Positions 40,014 through 47,601 of a stretch of DNA of 64,000 bases are shown piece after piece (the first letter of the stretch is position 1; the number at the start of each line of letters is the position of its first letter). The stretch is from Xanthomonas sp. 3793 (GTDB lineage Bacteria > Pseudomonadota > Gammaproteobacteria > Xanthomonadales > Xanthomonadaceae). The stretch is taken from assembly GCF_024806835.1 (NCBI RefSeq), contig NZ_JANTYU010000002.1:888127-952126 (forward strand), written 5' to 3'. The notes beneath the pieces were generated by a model. It did no database searches. It had not been told where the DNA came from and was given only the letters and a program-made list of their open reading frames with translations. Made by a program: the position numbers and the translations under genes.

Positions 40014-40921
40014 GCGCTGGCCACCCGGCTTTCGGGCAGGCCGGTGATGGCGAGGTCGCAGACGAACAGGCTGCCGGCTTCGGGCATGCCCGCGAGTTCT
40101 TCGGCGCTATGGTCCAGGCGCGAGGAGATCACATGGAGACGGTCCAGCGCCGCGCCGCCGAACGCGCTGCAGGTGGGGTGCTTGACCGGCAGCTGCACGA
40201 TCCGCTCGACGCTGCCGTCGGGGCGATAACGCACCACGCGCCAGGCGCGCCACTGCGCATTCCACAGATGACCTTCGCTGTCGATGATGGAGCCATCCGG
40301 CTCGGCATCATCGCGATCCAGCGTGGCGAACACGCGCGTGTTGCTGGTCTGCGCGGTGTCCGGATCGTAGTCGCAGCACAGGATCTGCGGGCGCACCGAA
40401 TCGCAGTAATACAGCGTGCGGCCGTCGAGGCTGAAGCAGATCGAGTTGGGGATCGATACGCCCGGCAACGGCAACGCGCGCAAGCCATGGGCCAGCGAGA
40501 ACTGATACATCGCGCCGCGCGCAGCCTTGCTGTCGTGCTCGTCCATGGTGCCGAACACCAGGTTGCCGTGCCGGTCGACGCGGCCATCGTTACTGCGCGT
40601 GAGCGGGTTGTCTGCTTCGATATCGGCCAGCTTCTCGAACGGCAACAGCTCGTCTTCGGTGCTGTCCGGGTCGACGATGCCGATGGCCTTGGCCAATGCG
40701 ATCAGCAGGCGGCCGTCGTCCATCAGGCCCAGGCAGCCCGGGCGGTCGGGCAGCGTCCAGTAGCGCGATTGCGCCGTGGCCGGATGATGCCGCCACAGGC
40801 GCTTCTCGACGATGTCGACCCAGTACAGCGCCTGGCGCTGCTCGCACCACAGCACGCCTTCGCCATGCGTGCAGCGGCTGTCGACCGCCAGCACGGCGGT
40901 GTGTTCGGGCGTGCTCACCAT
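40010..40921 (-). CDS. SMP-30/gluconolactonase-type sugar lactonase
   Basis: A 303-residue six-bladed beta-propeller lactonase. The expected metal ligands are in CTHGEGVLW (Glu), [17 protein letters not shown] (Asn), [12 protein letters not shown] (Asn) and [16 protein letters not shown] (Asp). By position between dgoD and dgoK it most likely opens galactono-lactone to galactonate. It starts at ATG 40921 or GTG 40918, overlapping the dgoD stop by 7 or 4 bases. Confidence 0.9.
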   Translation of the reverse strand: MVSTPEHTAVLAVDSRCTHGEGVLWCEQRQALYWVDIVEKRLWRHHPATAQSRYWTLPDRPGCLGLMDDGRLLIALAKAIGIVDPDSTEDELLPFEKLADIEADNPLTRSNDGRVDRHGNLVFGTMDEHDSKAARGAMYQFSLAHGLRALPLPGVSIPNSICFSLDGRTLYYCDSVRPQILCCDYDPDTAQTSNTRVFATLDRDDAEPDGSIIDSEGHLWNAQWRAWRVVRYRPDGSVERIVQLPVKHPTCSAFGGAALDRLHVISSRLDHSAEELAGMPEAGSLFVCDLAITGLPESRVASA

Positions 40922-42063
40922 TCGGCGATGCTGCCATCGGCATGACGCCATACCGGGTTGCGCCAGTCCGGCGGATTTTCGTTTGCGCGCTTGAGCATGT
41001 CTTCGTCGATCTCCACACCGAGCCCGGGCTTGGGCAGGGCGGCGATACTGCCATCGACACACTGAAAATCGTCTTTATTGATGACGTAGTCGAGCAGGTC
41101 GGCGCCTTCGTTATAATGGATGCCGATGCTCTGTTCCTGCAGCACCGCGTTGTGCGAGACGAAGTCCACGTGCAGACACGCAGCCAGCGCGATCGGGCCG
41201 AGCGGGCAGTGCGGGGCGAAGCCCACGTCGTAGGCTTCGGCCATCGCGGCGATCTTGACGCACTCGGTGATGCCGCCGGCATGCGACAGGTCCGGCTGCA
41301 CCATGCCGATGCCGCCGGCGCACAGCACGTTCTTGAATTCGAAACGCGAGAACATGCGCTCGCCGGCGGCCAGCGGGATCGAGGTGCTGGCGGCCAGGCG
41401 CGGGTAGTACTCGGCCTGTTCGGCCAGCACCGGTTCCTCGACGAACAGCGGCTTGAACGGTTCCAGCTCGCGCAGCAGCGCCTTGGCCATCGGCGCGCCG
41501 ACGCGGCCGTGGAAGTCGATGCCGAAGTCGATGGTGTTGCCGAAGGCTTCGCGAATTTCGGCGACCTTGACCACGGCGGCATCCACGGCGCGCGCGCTGT
41601 CGATCAGCTTCATCTCTTCGGTGCCGTTGAACTTGAAGGTGTCAAAGCCCAGCGCGCGGTAGTCGGTGATCTGCTGGATGATGGCACCGGGGCGGTCGCC
41701 TCCGACCCAGCGGTAGGTCTTCATGCGGTCGCGCACCAGCCCGCCCAGCAGCTCGTACACCGGTACGCCCAGCGCCTTGCCCTTGATGTCCCATAGCGCC
41801 TGGTCGATACCGGCGATGGCGCTCATCAGGATGGCGCCGCCGCGGTAGAAACCGGCGCGGTACATGGTCTGCCACAGGTCGTTGATGCGCGCCGGATCCT
41901 TGCCGACGACATAGCCGGCCAGTTCGTGCACGGCCGCTTCCACGCTGCGCGCGCGGCCCTCGATAACCGGCTCGCCCCAGCCGGTGATGCCCTCGTCGGT
42001 CTCGACCTTGAGGAACAACCAGCGCGGTGCGGCGTGGTAGGTGGTGAGGCGGGTGATCTTCAT
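40915..42063 (-). CDS. dgoD: D-galactonate dehydratase DgoD
   Basis: An enolase-superfamily enzyme converting D-galactonate to 2-keto-3-deoxygalactonate. It has 382 residues, the same as E. coli DgoD. Metal ligands Asp183, Glu209 and Glu235 and catalytic His185 and His285 fall at identical residue numbers ([26 protein letters not shown]). Its ATG overlaps the dgoA stop. Confidence 0.97.
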   Translation of the reverse strand: MKITRLTTYHAAPRWLFLKVETDEGITGWGEPVIEGRARSVEAAVHELAGYVVGKDPARINDLWQTMYRAGFYRGGAILMSAIAGIDQALWDIKGKALGVPVYELLGGLVRDRMKTYRWVGGDRPGAIIQQITDYRALGFDTFKFNGTEEMKLIDSARAVDAAVVKVAEIREAFGNTIDFGIDFHGRVGAPMAKALLRELEPFKPLFVEEPVLAEQAEYYPRLAASTSIPLAAGERMFSRFEFKNVLCAGGIGMVQPDLSHAGGITECVKIAAMAEAYDVGFAPHCPLGPIALAACLHVDFVSHNAVLQEQSIGIHYNEGADLLDYVINKDDFQCVDGSIAALPKPGLGVEIDEDMLKRANENPPDWRNPVWRHADGSIAEW

Positions 42064-42692
42064 CCTTGCAGTTCCTGGTAGGCCTGCACGAAGCTGCGTG
42101 CATGCGTCTGGGTCGTTTCGAGTGATTGCGCGGGTTTGTACAGCTCGCCGCCGATGCCGGCGCCAGCGGCGCCCTGGGCGATGAAGCCGGCCAGGGTCTG
42201 CGGGCTGACGCCGCCGACCACATAGACCGGGATGTGGGTGGGCAGCACCGAGCGCAGCGCGCGCACATGCGCAGCGCCATAAGTTGCGGCCGGGAACAGC
42301 TTCAGGATCGTTGCGCCGGCATCGATGGCGTCGAACGCCTCGCTGGCGGTGGCGAAGCCGGCCACCACGGTCAGCCCGCGCGACACCGCATGGCGGATCA
42401 GGCTGGGTCGCGTGTTCGGGGTGACGATGAAGCGCGCACCGATGCCGGCCAGGGTGTCGACATCTTCGTTGCGCAGCACCGTGCCGGCGCCGATCCAGGC
42501 GCGCTCGCCGTAGGTCTGCTGCGCGAGCGCAATGCTCTCGGCCCAGCGCGGCGAATTGAGCGGGATCTCGATCGCATCGAAGCCGGCGTCGATCAGCGCG
42601 CCGACATGGGCGAGCGTGTCTTCCGGGGTGATGCCACGCAGGATGGCGATCAGCGGCAAGGCGAACAGGCTGGCGGTGGTCTGTGAAGTCAT
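42060..42692 (-). CDS. dgoA: 2-dehydro-3-deoxy-6-phosphogalactonate aldolase DgoA
   Basis: A class I KDPG/KDPGal-type aldolase of 210 residues, splitting KDPGal to pyruvate and glyceraldehyde-3-phosphate. Core motifs are [20 protein letters not shown], the IGAGTVL strand, FIVTPNTRP and the Schiff-base Lys in [10 protein letters not shown]. Start MTSQTTASL at 42692; the in-frame extension towards 42890 reads through the promoter. It is the first gene of the four-gene operon. Confidence 0.94.
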   Translation of the reverse strand: MTSQTTASLFALPLIAILRGITPEDTLAHVGALIDAGFDAIEIPLNSPRWAESIALAQQTYGERAWIGAGTVLRNEDVDTLAGIGARFIVTPNTRPSLIRHAVSRGLTVVAGFATASEAFDAIDAGATILKLFPAATYGAAHVRALRSVLPTHIPVYVVGGVSPQTLAGFIAQGAAGAGIGGELYKPAQSLETTQTHARSFVQAYQELQG

Positions 42693-43107
42693 GGTGTTAC
42701 TCGCGATAGAGCGGAAAGCGGCCGTCGGTGGCCCGAAGGCCGGCAGCGTCGGGGGAACTTGCGCAACGGCGGGCGGCAAGCAGGTGCTGCCGATGCGCGA
42801 TCCGCAAAGTAGAGTGAGGGTGAAAGAGCGGACGTATGGCTGGGCCGCCAGCGCATGCCCAAGCTGCATGCTTCGCGCTACGGCCCGCAAGTGGCCGGCA
42901 AGATGCCGTCATCGTCGTCCACCTCCGCAGTCATGGCGTGCGTGCTGCCACCCGGTCAGAGGCGGTCACGTCTGGTTCTGGCCGCGCCCGGGAGGTAGGG
43001 GCTCCTGCTGCGGCGAGCGCTAGCCTCGCCCGGGGAGATATGTGCTGCAAATGAAATTTTCGGCATATTCTATTCCTCCGACGAATACACGGCCGTAACC
43101 GCAACCC
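42693..43107. other. Divergent dgoA/LysR intergenic region
   Basis: A 415-base gene-free stretch between divergent genes, AT-richer near 43030-43090. It contains the 27-bp shared element (43048-43074) near the LysR start. It must hold the dgo operon promoter, which I could not locate with confidence. Confidence 0.6.
43048..43074 (-). promoter_or_regulatory. 27-bp shared element, copy in dgoA/LysR intergenic region
   Basis: Read on the minus strand it fits AATA-N9-GAAWWTTTCATTKG (here GAAAATTTCATTTG). The T of AATA and the second base of GAA are separated by 11 bases (T-N11-A), the LysR-type core. It lies 33 bases before the LysR ATG. It matches the two receptor-upstream copies at 16 and 17 of 27 positions. 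Confidence 0.5.
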
Positions 43108-44079
43108 ATGGCAAATTCCGGTACTCCCTGGTTCAACGCAGCCCGCCTCAAGACCCGCCAACTCCTGTTGCTGCTGCATCTGCACGAACAACGCTCGGTG
43201 CTGCGCGCGGCAGAGGCCGCCAGCATGACCCAACCGGCCGCCTCCAAGCTGCTGGCCGAGATGGAAGACATGCTGGGGGTGAAATTGTTCGAGCGGCATG
43301 CCCGCGGTGTCGAGCCCACCTGGTACGGTCATGTGCTGATCCGGCGCGCCCGCGCGGCGATGTCGGAGATCGGCCGGGCCCAGGAAGAAATCGCCGCGCT
43401 GCGCGCCGGCCGCATGGGCCAGGCGTCGATCGGGACCGTGGTCAATCCAGGGACCAACCTGGTGCCGCAGGCGATCGCCGAGGTCAAACGCGAGTTCCCG
43501 GACATCCTGGTGCGGGTGGAGATGGACTACAGCCGGCCGTTGGTGGCGAAATTGCTCGATGGTCAGCTGGATATCGTGATCGGCCGCATCCTGGGCCCGG
43601 AAGGCGTGGGCGAGCTGGAGTTTGAGCCGCTGGCCGATGAGCCGCATTCGGTGATCGCACGTGCCGGCCACCCGCTGGCCAGCCGGGTCGGTCTGCAGCA
43701 TGCGGACCTGGTACGGCACGGCTGGATCCTGCCGCCGGCCGACAGCGTCTTGCGCGCACGGCTGGACTCGATGTTCATGGAGCACGGCGTGCAGACGCCG
43801 ACCAATGCCATCGAAACCTCGTCGTTGCCGGTGACCTCGACCCTGTTGCGTGGCACCGACATGCTGACCGCGTTGCCGGTGGAGTCGGTGGCGCCGCTGA
43901 TCCAGGCCAAGTTGCTGACGGTGCTGCCGATCGAACTGGGGGTGCGGATGGAATCGTTCGGCATCATCCGTCGGCGCGATTACATCCTGCCGCCCGGCGC
44001 CGAGCGCATCCTGCAGGCGCTGCGGACCACCGCACGGCGTTTGTACCCCGGTCTGCGTGGGCCGGAATCCCTTGGCTAG
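43108..44079 (+). CDS. LysR-family regulator, GbpR-like (galactose-type sugar regulator)
   Basis: A 323-residue LysR protein. The winged helix-turn-helix is at about 13-72 (LLLLLHLHEQRSVLRAAEAASMTQPAASKLLAEME) and the effector domain includes VVNPGTNLVPQAIAEVKREFPDI. The style resembles GbpR, regulators near galactose or arabinose binding-protein and dgo genes in other proteobacteria. It is divergent from dgoA and the natural candidate regulator of that operon. It also directly precedes the xyloglucan receptor gene. A copy of the shared 27-bp element sits just before its start. Confidence 0.9.
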   Translation: MANSGTPWFNAARLKTRQLLLLLHLHEQRSVLRAAEAASMTQPAASKLLAEMEDMLGVKLFERHARGVEPTWYGHVLIRRARAAMSEIGRAQEEIAALRAGRMGQASIGTVVNPGTNLVPQAIAEVKREFPDILVRVEMDYSRPLVAKLLDGQLDIVIGRILGPEGVGELEFEPLADEPHSVIARAGHPLASRVGLQHADLVRHGWILPPADSVLRARLDSMFMEHGVQTPTNAIETSSLPVTSTLLRGTDMLTALPVESVAPLIQAKLLTVLPIELGVRMESFGIIRRRDYILPPGAERILQALRTTARRLYPGLRGPESLG

Positions 44080-44108
44080 CGGGCTCTTCCATTTGTATTC
44101 CCTGAGGT

Positions 44109-44135
44109 AATACCAGTCCGTGAATTTTTCATTGG
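44109..44135 (+). promoter_or_regulatory. 27-bp shared element upstream of receptor 1
   Basis: AATACC followed 7 bases later by GAATTTTTCATTGG, ending 200 bases before the receptor ATG. It is identical at 22 of 27 positions to the copy before receptor 2. It is overlapped on its left by a 19-bp near-perfect dyad (44096-44114, GTATTcCCTgAGGtAATAC). Confidence 0.6.
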
Positions 44136-44335
44136 CTGGCGCTAGACCGTGCGCCTATATCTGTGCGCCAGATCGCACGCTGAAGCGCACGTGAAGTCGG
44201 GCAGGTGATCGGCGGGCAAACCGCCAGAGAGAGCGGGGGCGGGCGTTCGCGTCGGCTCCCGCATGATCCCGCGGGCCGCGCCACGGCGCCGCGACAACCA
44301 GTCTTCAGTCGTCTAGCGTCCTGGGAGGGATTCGG

Positions 44336-47269
44336 ATGTACAAGTTTTCAAGCCATGCCTCGGCAGGGACGGGCGTGCACGCACGTCGTACCCCGCGTTT
44401 GCGTCATTCGGCCATGGCCGTCAGCATCGGGTTGCTGCTCGCCGCCCCTGCGTACGCGCAACGGGCGCCGTCCCCGCAGACCGCTCCCGCCACCAACGCC
44501 GGCGCCAGCGCGGTGGATCTGGATACGGTGGAAGTGCGCGGTGTGCGCGCCAGCCTGATCAAGTCGCAGGTGATCAAGCGCGACTCCACCCAGATCGTGG
44601 ATTCGGTCAGCGCCGAAGACATCGGCGCGCTGCCCGACCGCAGCGTCACCGAAACCCTGCAGCGCGTCAGCGGCGTGACCATCGACCACTTCGCCGCACG
44701 CAGCGATCCGGACCATTTCTCCGCCGAAGGCAGCGGGGTGATGATCCGCGGACTGACCCAGGTGCGCGGCGAACTCAATGGGCGCGACATCTTCAGCGCC
44801 GCCAGCGGCCGCGGCCTGAGTTTCGAAGACGTGCCGGCCGAGTTGATGGCCGGCGTGGACGTGTACAAGAACCCCTCGGCGGAAATCATCGAAGGCGGCC
44901 TGGGCGGCACGGTCAATCTGCGCACGCGCATGCCGTTCGACAATCCGGGCCGCATTGTCGGCGGCAATGTCGACGTCAACTACGGCGACATGAGCAAGAA
45001 GTACAAGCCCTCGGCCTCGTTCCTGTTCAGCGATCGCTGGCAGACCGGCGTCGGCGAAATGGGCTTCATGATCGACATCGCGCATTCGGAACTTGCCACG
45101 CGCTCGGACGGCATCCAGGTGGAGCCGTATGTGCGCCGCACCGACGACGCGGTGCTGGCCGGCAGCGGGCGTACCGAGGTCTACGTGCCCGGTGGCGTCA
45201 ACTGGCGTCAGCTGGATTTCGAACGCAAGCGCGACGGTATCGCCGCAGCGTTCCAGTGGAAGCCCAGCGACCAGACCGAGATCTACGCGCAATACCTGCG
45301 GTCGCGTTACGACATGAACTGGCAGGAGCGCGCGGCGTTCTTCAACGACAGCAACAACAGCATCAGTCCGGCACCGGGCACCACCTTCCAGTACGACCAG
45401 GACGGCGTATTCCAGCGCGGTTCGCCGGTGTCCAATTCCTGGCGCGGCGTGCTGACCGGCGATGGCGTGCGTTTCAATACCGACAACCGCTACTCCGATC
45501 AGCAGACCACCACCTCGGATCTGTCGGTGGGCTTCAGCCATTACTTCAACGACAACCTGCAGATCAAGGGCGATGTGCAGCTGGTGCAGTCGGACAACGA
45601 CCAGCTGGACTTCACCGTGTTCAGCGCGACCTACCTGCCCGGGTTGACCTATGACGTGTCGGGCAAGTACCCGCGCGTGGACATCGCCAACCAGGGCTTC
45701 CCCCAGGACCCGTCCAATTATTTCTGGGCGGCGGCGATGGATCACCTGGGCAAGAACCGTGGACGTCAGCTCTCCACGCGGGTGGACCTGGAATACACCT
45801 TCCAGGACAGCAGCTGGCTGCGGTTTGCGCGCTTTGGCATGCGCGCCACCGACCGCAACCAGACCAACAAGAACTCCGGCTACAACTGGGGCGTGTTGTC
45901 GGACAACTGGGCGGCGATCCCCGGCAGCGCCACGGGGCTGGCGGACATGTCGCAGTACCTGCCCGACGAGTCGTCGCAGTTCACCTTCAAGAACTTCTTT
46001 CGTGGCGGGGTGAACGTGCCCACCACGCTGGTGGTGCCCAACGGTGGGCTGGTCAAGAACTACCGGCGCGCATCGGAGCTGCTGCAGCAGCAGATCGTGG
46101 CATTGCGTGGATGGGGTTGGGCGCCGGATAGCTACCAGCCGCAGGACACCAACCGCCAGTTCGAGCGCACCCAGGCCGCCTACGCTGCGCTGTATTTTGG
46201 TAACGACGAAGCATGGGGCGTGCCGGTGGACGGCAATATCGGCGTGCGCATCGTGCAGACCAAGACCCAGGCCGAAGGCTTCGGTCAGTTTCAGGATCTG
46301 TCCGGTCTGAACGTGTCGCCGGAGCTGCAGGCCCGCTACACCGGCCAGTACTTCGACAACAACTCGCAGGGCAGCTACACCAACGTGCTGCCGAGCTTGA
46401 ACATGCGTTTCCGCTTCACCGACACCTTGCAGTGGCGCATTGCCGCGTCCAAGGCGATGGCGCGCCCGGACTACACCCAGTTGCAGCCGTACGTGCTGCT
46501 CAACGTGGAAACCGACGACGCCGGCAATGCGACCAACTTCGTCGGCACTGCGGGCAACCCGACCCTCAAGCCGATGACCGCCAACCAGTTCGACACCGCA
46601 CTGGAGTGGTACTTCGATACCAGCGACATGCTGTACACCACGCTGTTCTACAAGAAGGTCAAGGATTACTTCTCCACCCAGACCCGCAGCGAGACCTACG
46701 ACAACCGCGAGTGGCTGGTGACCCGCCCCTACAACACCGACGAAGGCACCATCCGCGGTGCCGAAGTGGGCTACACGCAGTTCTTCGACCAGTTGCCGGG
46801 CTGGATGAGCGGCTTCGGCATCAATGCCAACTTCACCTTCGTCGACAGCAAGGGCGGGGCCAATACCGCCATCGACCCGTACACCCGCACCACGGTGACC
46901 GGCGTCGAGCTGCCGCTGGAAGGCTTGTCGCGGCGTAGCTACAACCTGGCCGGCATCTATGAAAAAGGCCCGCTGTCGCTGCGTCTGGCCTACAACTGGC
47001 GCTCACGGTATTTGCTGACCACCAGCGACGCGGCCACGCGCCTGCCGACCTGGGCCGACGACTACGGCCAGCTCGACGGCTCGTTCTTCTATCGCTTCAA
47101 CGAACATCTGCAGCTGGGCGTGCAGGCCAACAACCTCACCAACACGGTGACCAAGGTGCTGATGGGCCCGACCTCGTACGCCGATGGCGAAGTGGACCCG
47201 CGCCTTTACACGCGCTCGTCCTTCGTCAACGACCGCCGCTATTCGCTGGTGCTGCGCATGAACTGGTAA
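44336..47269 (+). CDS. TonB-dependent receptor 1 of the xyloglucan locus
   Basis: A 977-residue outer membrane receptor with a long signal region (hydrophobic core about 28-40, ending PAYAQ), a TonB-box-like LDTVEVRGVRASL, a plug domain (SGVMIRGLTQVRGELNGRDIFS, GGLGGTVNLRTRMPF) and a large barrel ending RRYSLVLRMNW. It belongs to the oligosaccharide-type receptors common in Xanthomonas. The neighbours imply import of xyloglucan oligosaccharides. GGGAGGG lies before the ATG. There is no SusD partner. Confidence 0.93.
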   Translation: MYKFSSHASAGTGVHARRTPRLRHSAMAVSIGLLLAAPAYAQRAPSPQTAPATNAGASAVDLDTVEVRGVRASLIKSQVIKRDSTQIVDSVSAEDIGALPDRSVTETLQRVSGVTIDHFAARSDPDHFSAEGSGVMIRGLTQVRGELNGRDIFSAASGRGLSFEDVPAELMAGVDVYKNPSAEIIEGGLGGTVNLRTRMPFDNPGRIVGGNVDVNYGDMSKKYKPSASFLFSDRWQTGVGEMGFMIDIAHSELATRSDGIQVEPYVRRTDDAVLAGSGRTEVYVPGGVNWRQLDFERKRDGIAAAFQWKPSDQTEIYAQYLRSRYDMNWQERAAFFNDSNNSISPAPGTTFQYDQDGVFQRGSPVSNSWRGVLTGDGVRFNTDNRYSDQQTTTSDLSVGFSHYFNDNLQIKGDVQLVQSDNDQLDFTVFSATYLPGLTYDVSGKYPRVDIANQGFPQDPSNYFWAAAMDHLGKNRGRQLSTRVDLEYTFQDSSWLRFARFGMRATDRNQTNKNSGYNWGVLSDNWAAIPGSATGLADMSQYLPDESSQFTFKNFFRGGVNVPTTLVVPNGGLVKNYRRASELLQQQIVALRGWGWAPDSYQPQDTNRQFERTQAAYAALYFGNDEAWGVPVDGNIGVRIVQTKTQAEGFGQFQDLSGLNVSPELQARYTGQYFDNNSQGSYTNVLPSLNMRFRFTDTLQWRIAASKAMARPDYTQLQPYVLLNVETDDAGNATNFVGTAGNPTLKPMTANQFDTALEWYFDTSDMLYTTLFYKKVKDYFSTQTRSETYDNREWLVTRPYNTDEGTIRGAEVGYTQFFDQLPGWMSGFGINANFTFVDSKGGANTAIDPYTRTTVTGVELPLEGLSRRSYNLAGIYEKGPLSLRLAYNWRSRYLLTTSDAATRLPTWADDYGQLDGSFFYRFNEHLQLGVQANNLTNTVTKVLMGPTSYADGEVDPRLYTRSSFVNDRRYSLVLRMNW

Positions 47270-47331
47270 GTGCGCCCGGTCACGGCCCGGCTGTGCGCTG
47301 ATCGGCATGGTCGAGCCCGTTGCCCGGGATT

Positions 47332-47364
47332 CGGTAGGTCTGGCCTGTAATGCCGGACCTACCG
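47332..47364 (+). terminator. Hairpin after receptor 1
   Basis: A 13-bp stem (47332-47344 with 47352-47364, one G-U pair) and a 7-base loop, followed by GGTTTG. It lies 62 bases after the receptor 1 stop and probably separates the two receptor transcripts, at least partly. Confidence 0.7.
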
Positions 47365-47393
47365 GGTTTGCCGTGCTTGATATAGTTTTAACG

Positions 47394-47420
47394 AATACCT
47401 TTCCAGGAATATTTCATTGG
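47394..47420 (+). promoter_or_regulatory. 27-bp shared element upstream of receptor 2
   Basis: AATACC followed 7 bases later by GAATATTTCATTGG, ending 182 bases before the receptor 2 ATG. It is 22 of 27 identical to the copy at 44109-44135. The T-N11-A core shows partial dyad symmetry (ATaCCT-N4-AGgAAT). Confidence 0.6.
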
Positions 47421-47601
47421 TGTGGCATGACGGCAGCGCCCTATGCTCCCGCCGCAGCCGCAGGTCTGCCCGCCAGGGCGACCGCGCATCCACACCTGCC
47501 GGTCTTCCGGTGGCGGATGCGGGCCAGCAACAACGACGGGCAGGGCGTTCGCGCACCGGCCCGCTAAAACGAGTAGTACATGCGTCCTGGGAGGGAGCAC
47601 C

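Larger units (their letters stand above)
47270..47601. other. Intergenic region between the two receptors
   Basis: A 332-base stretch with a 13-bp hairpin (47332-47364), an AT-rich patch and the second receptor-upstream copy of the 27-bp element (47394-47420). The 15 bases before each receptor start share GCGTCCTGGGAGGGA, so receptor 2 has its own promoter and leader. Confidence 0.7.

Noticed and set aside
42060..42890. Longer start for dgoA at 42890
   Set aside because: The extra 66 residues are translated promoter DNA with no aldolase similarity; the start at 42692 gives the family length.
44080..44335. Plant-inducible promoter (TTCGC-N15-TTCGC) before the xyloglucan genes
   Set aside because: Single TTCGC words are present before both receptors, but no second copy at the required spacing.
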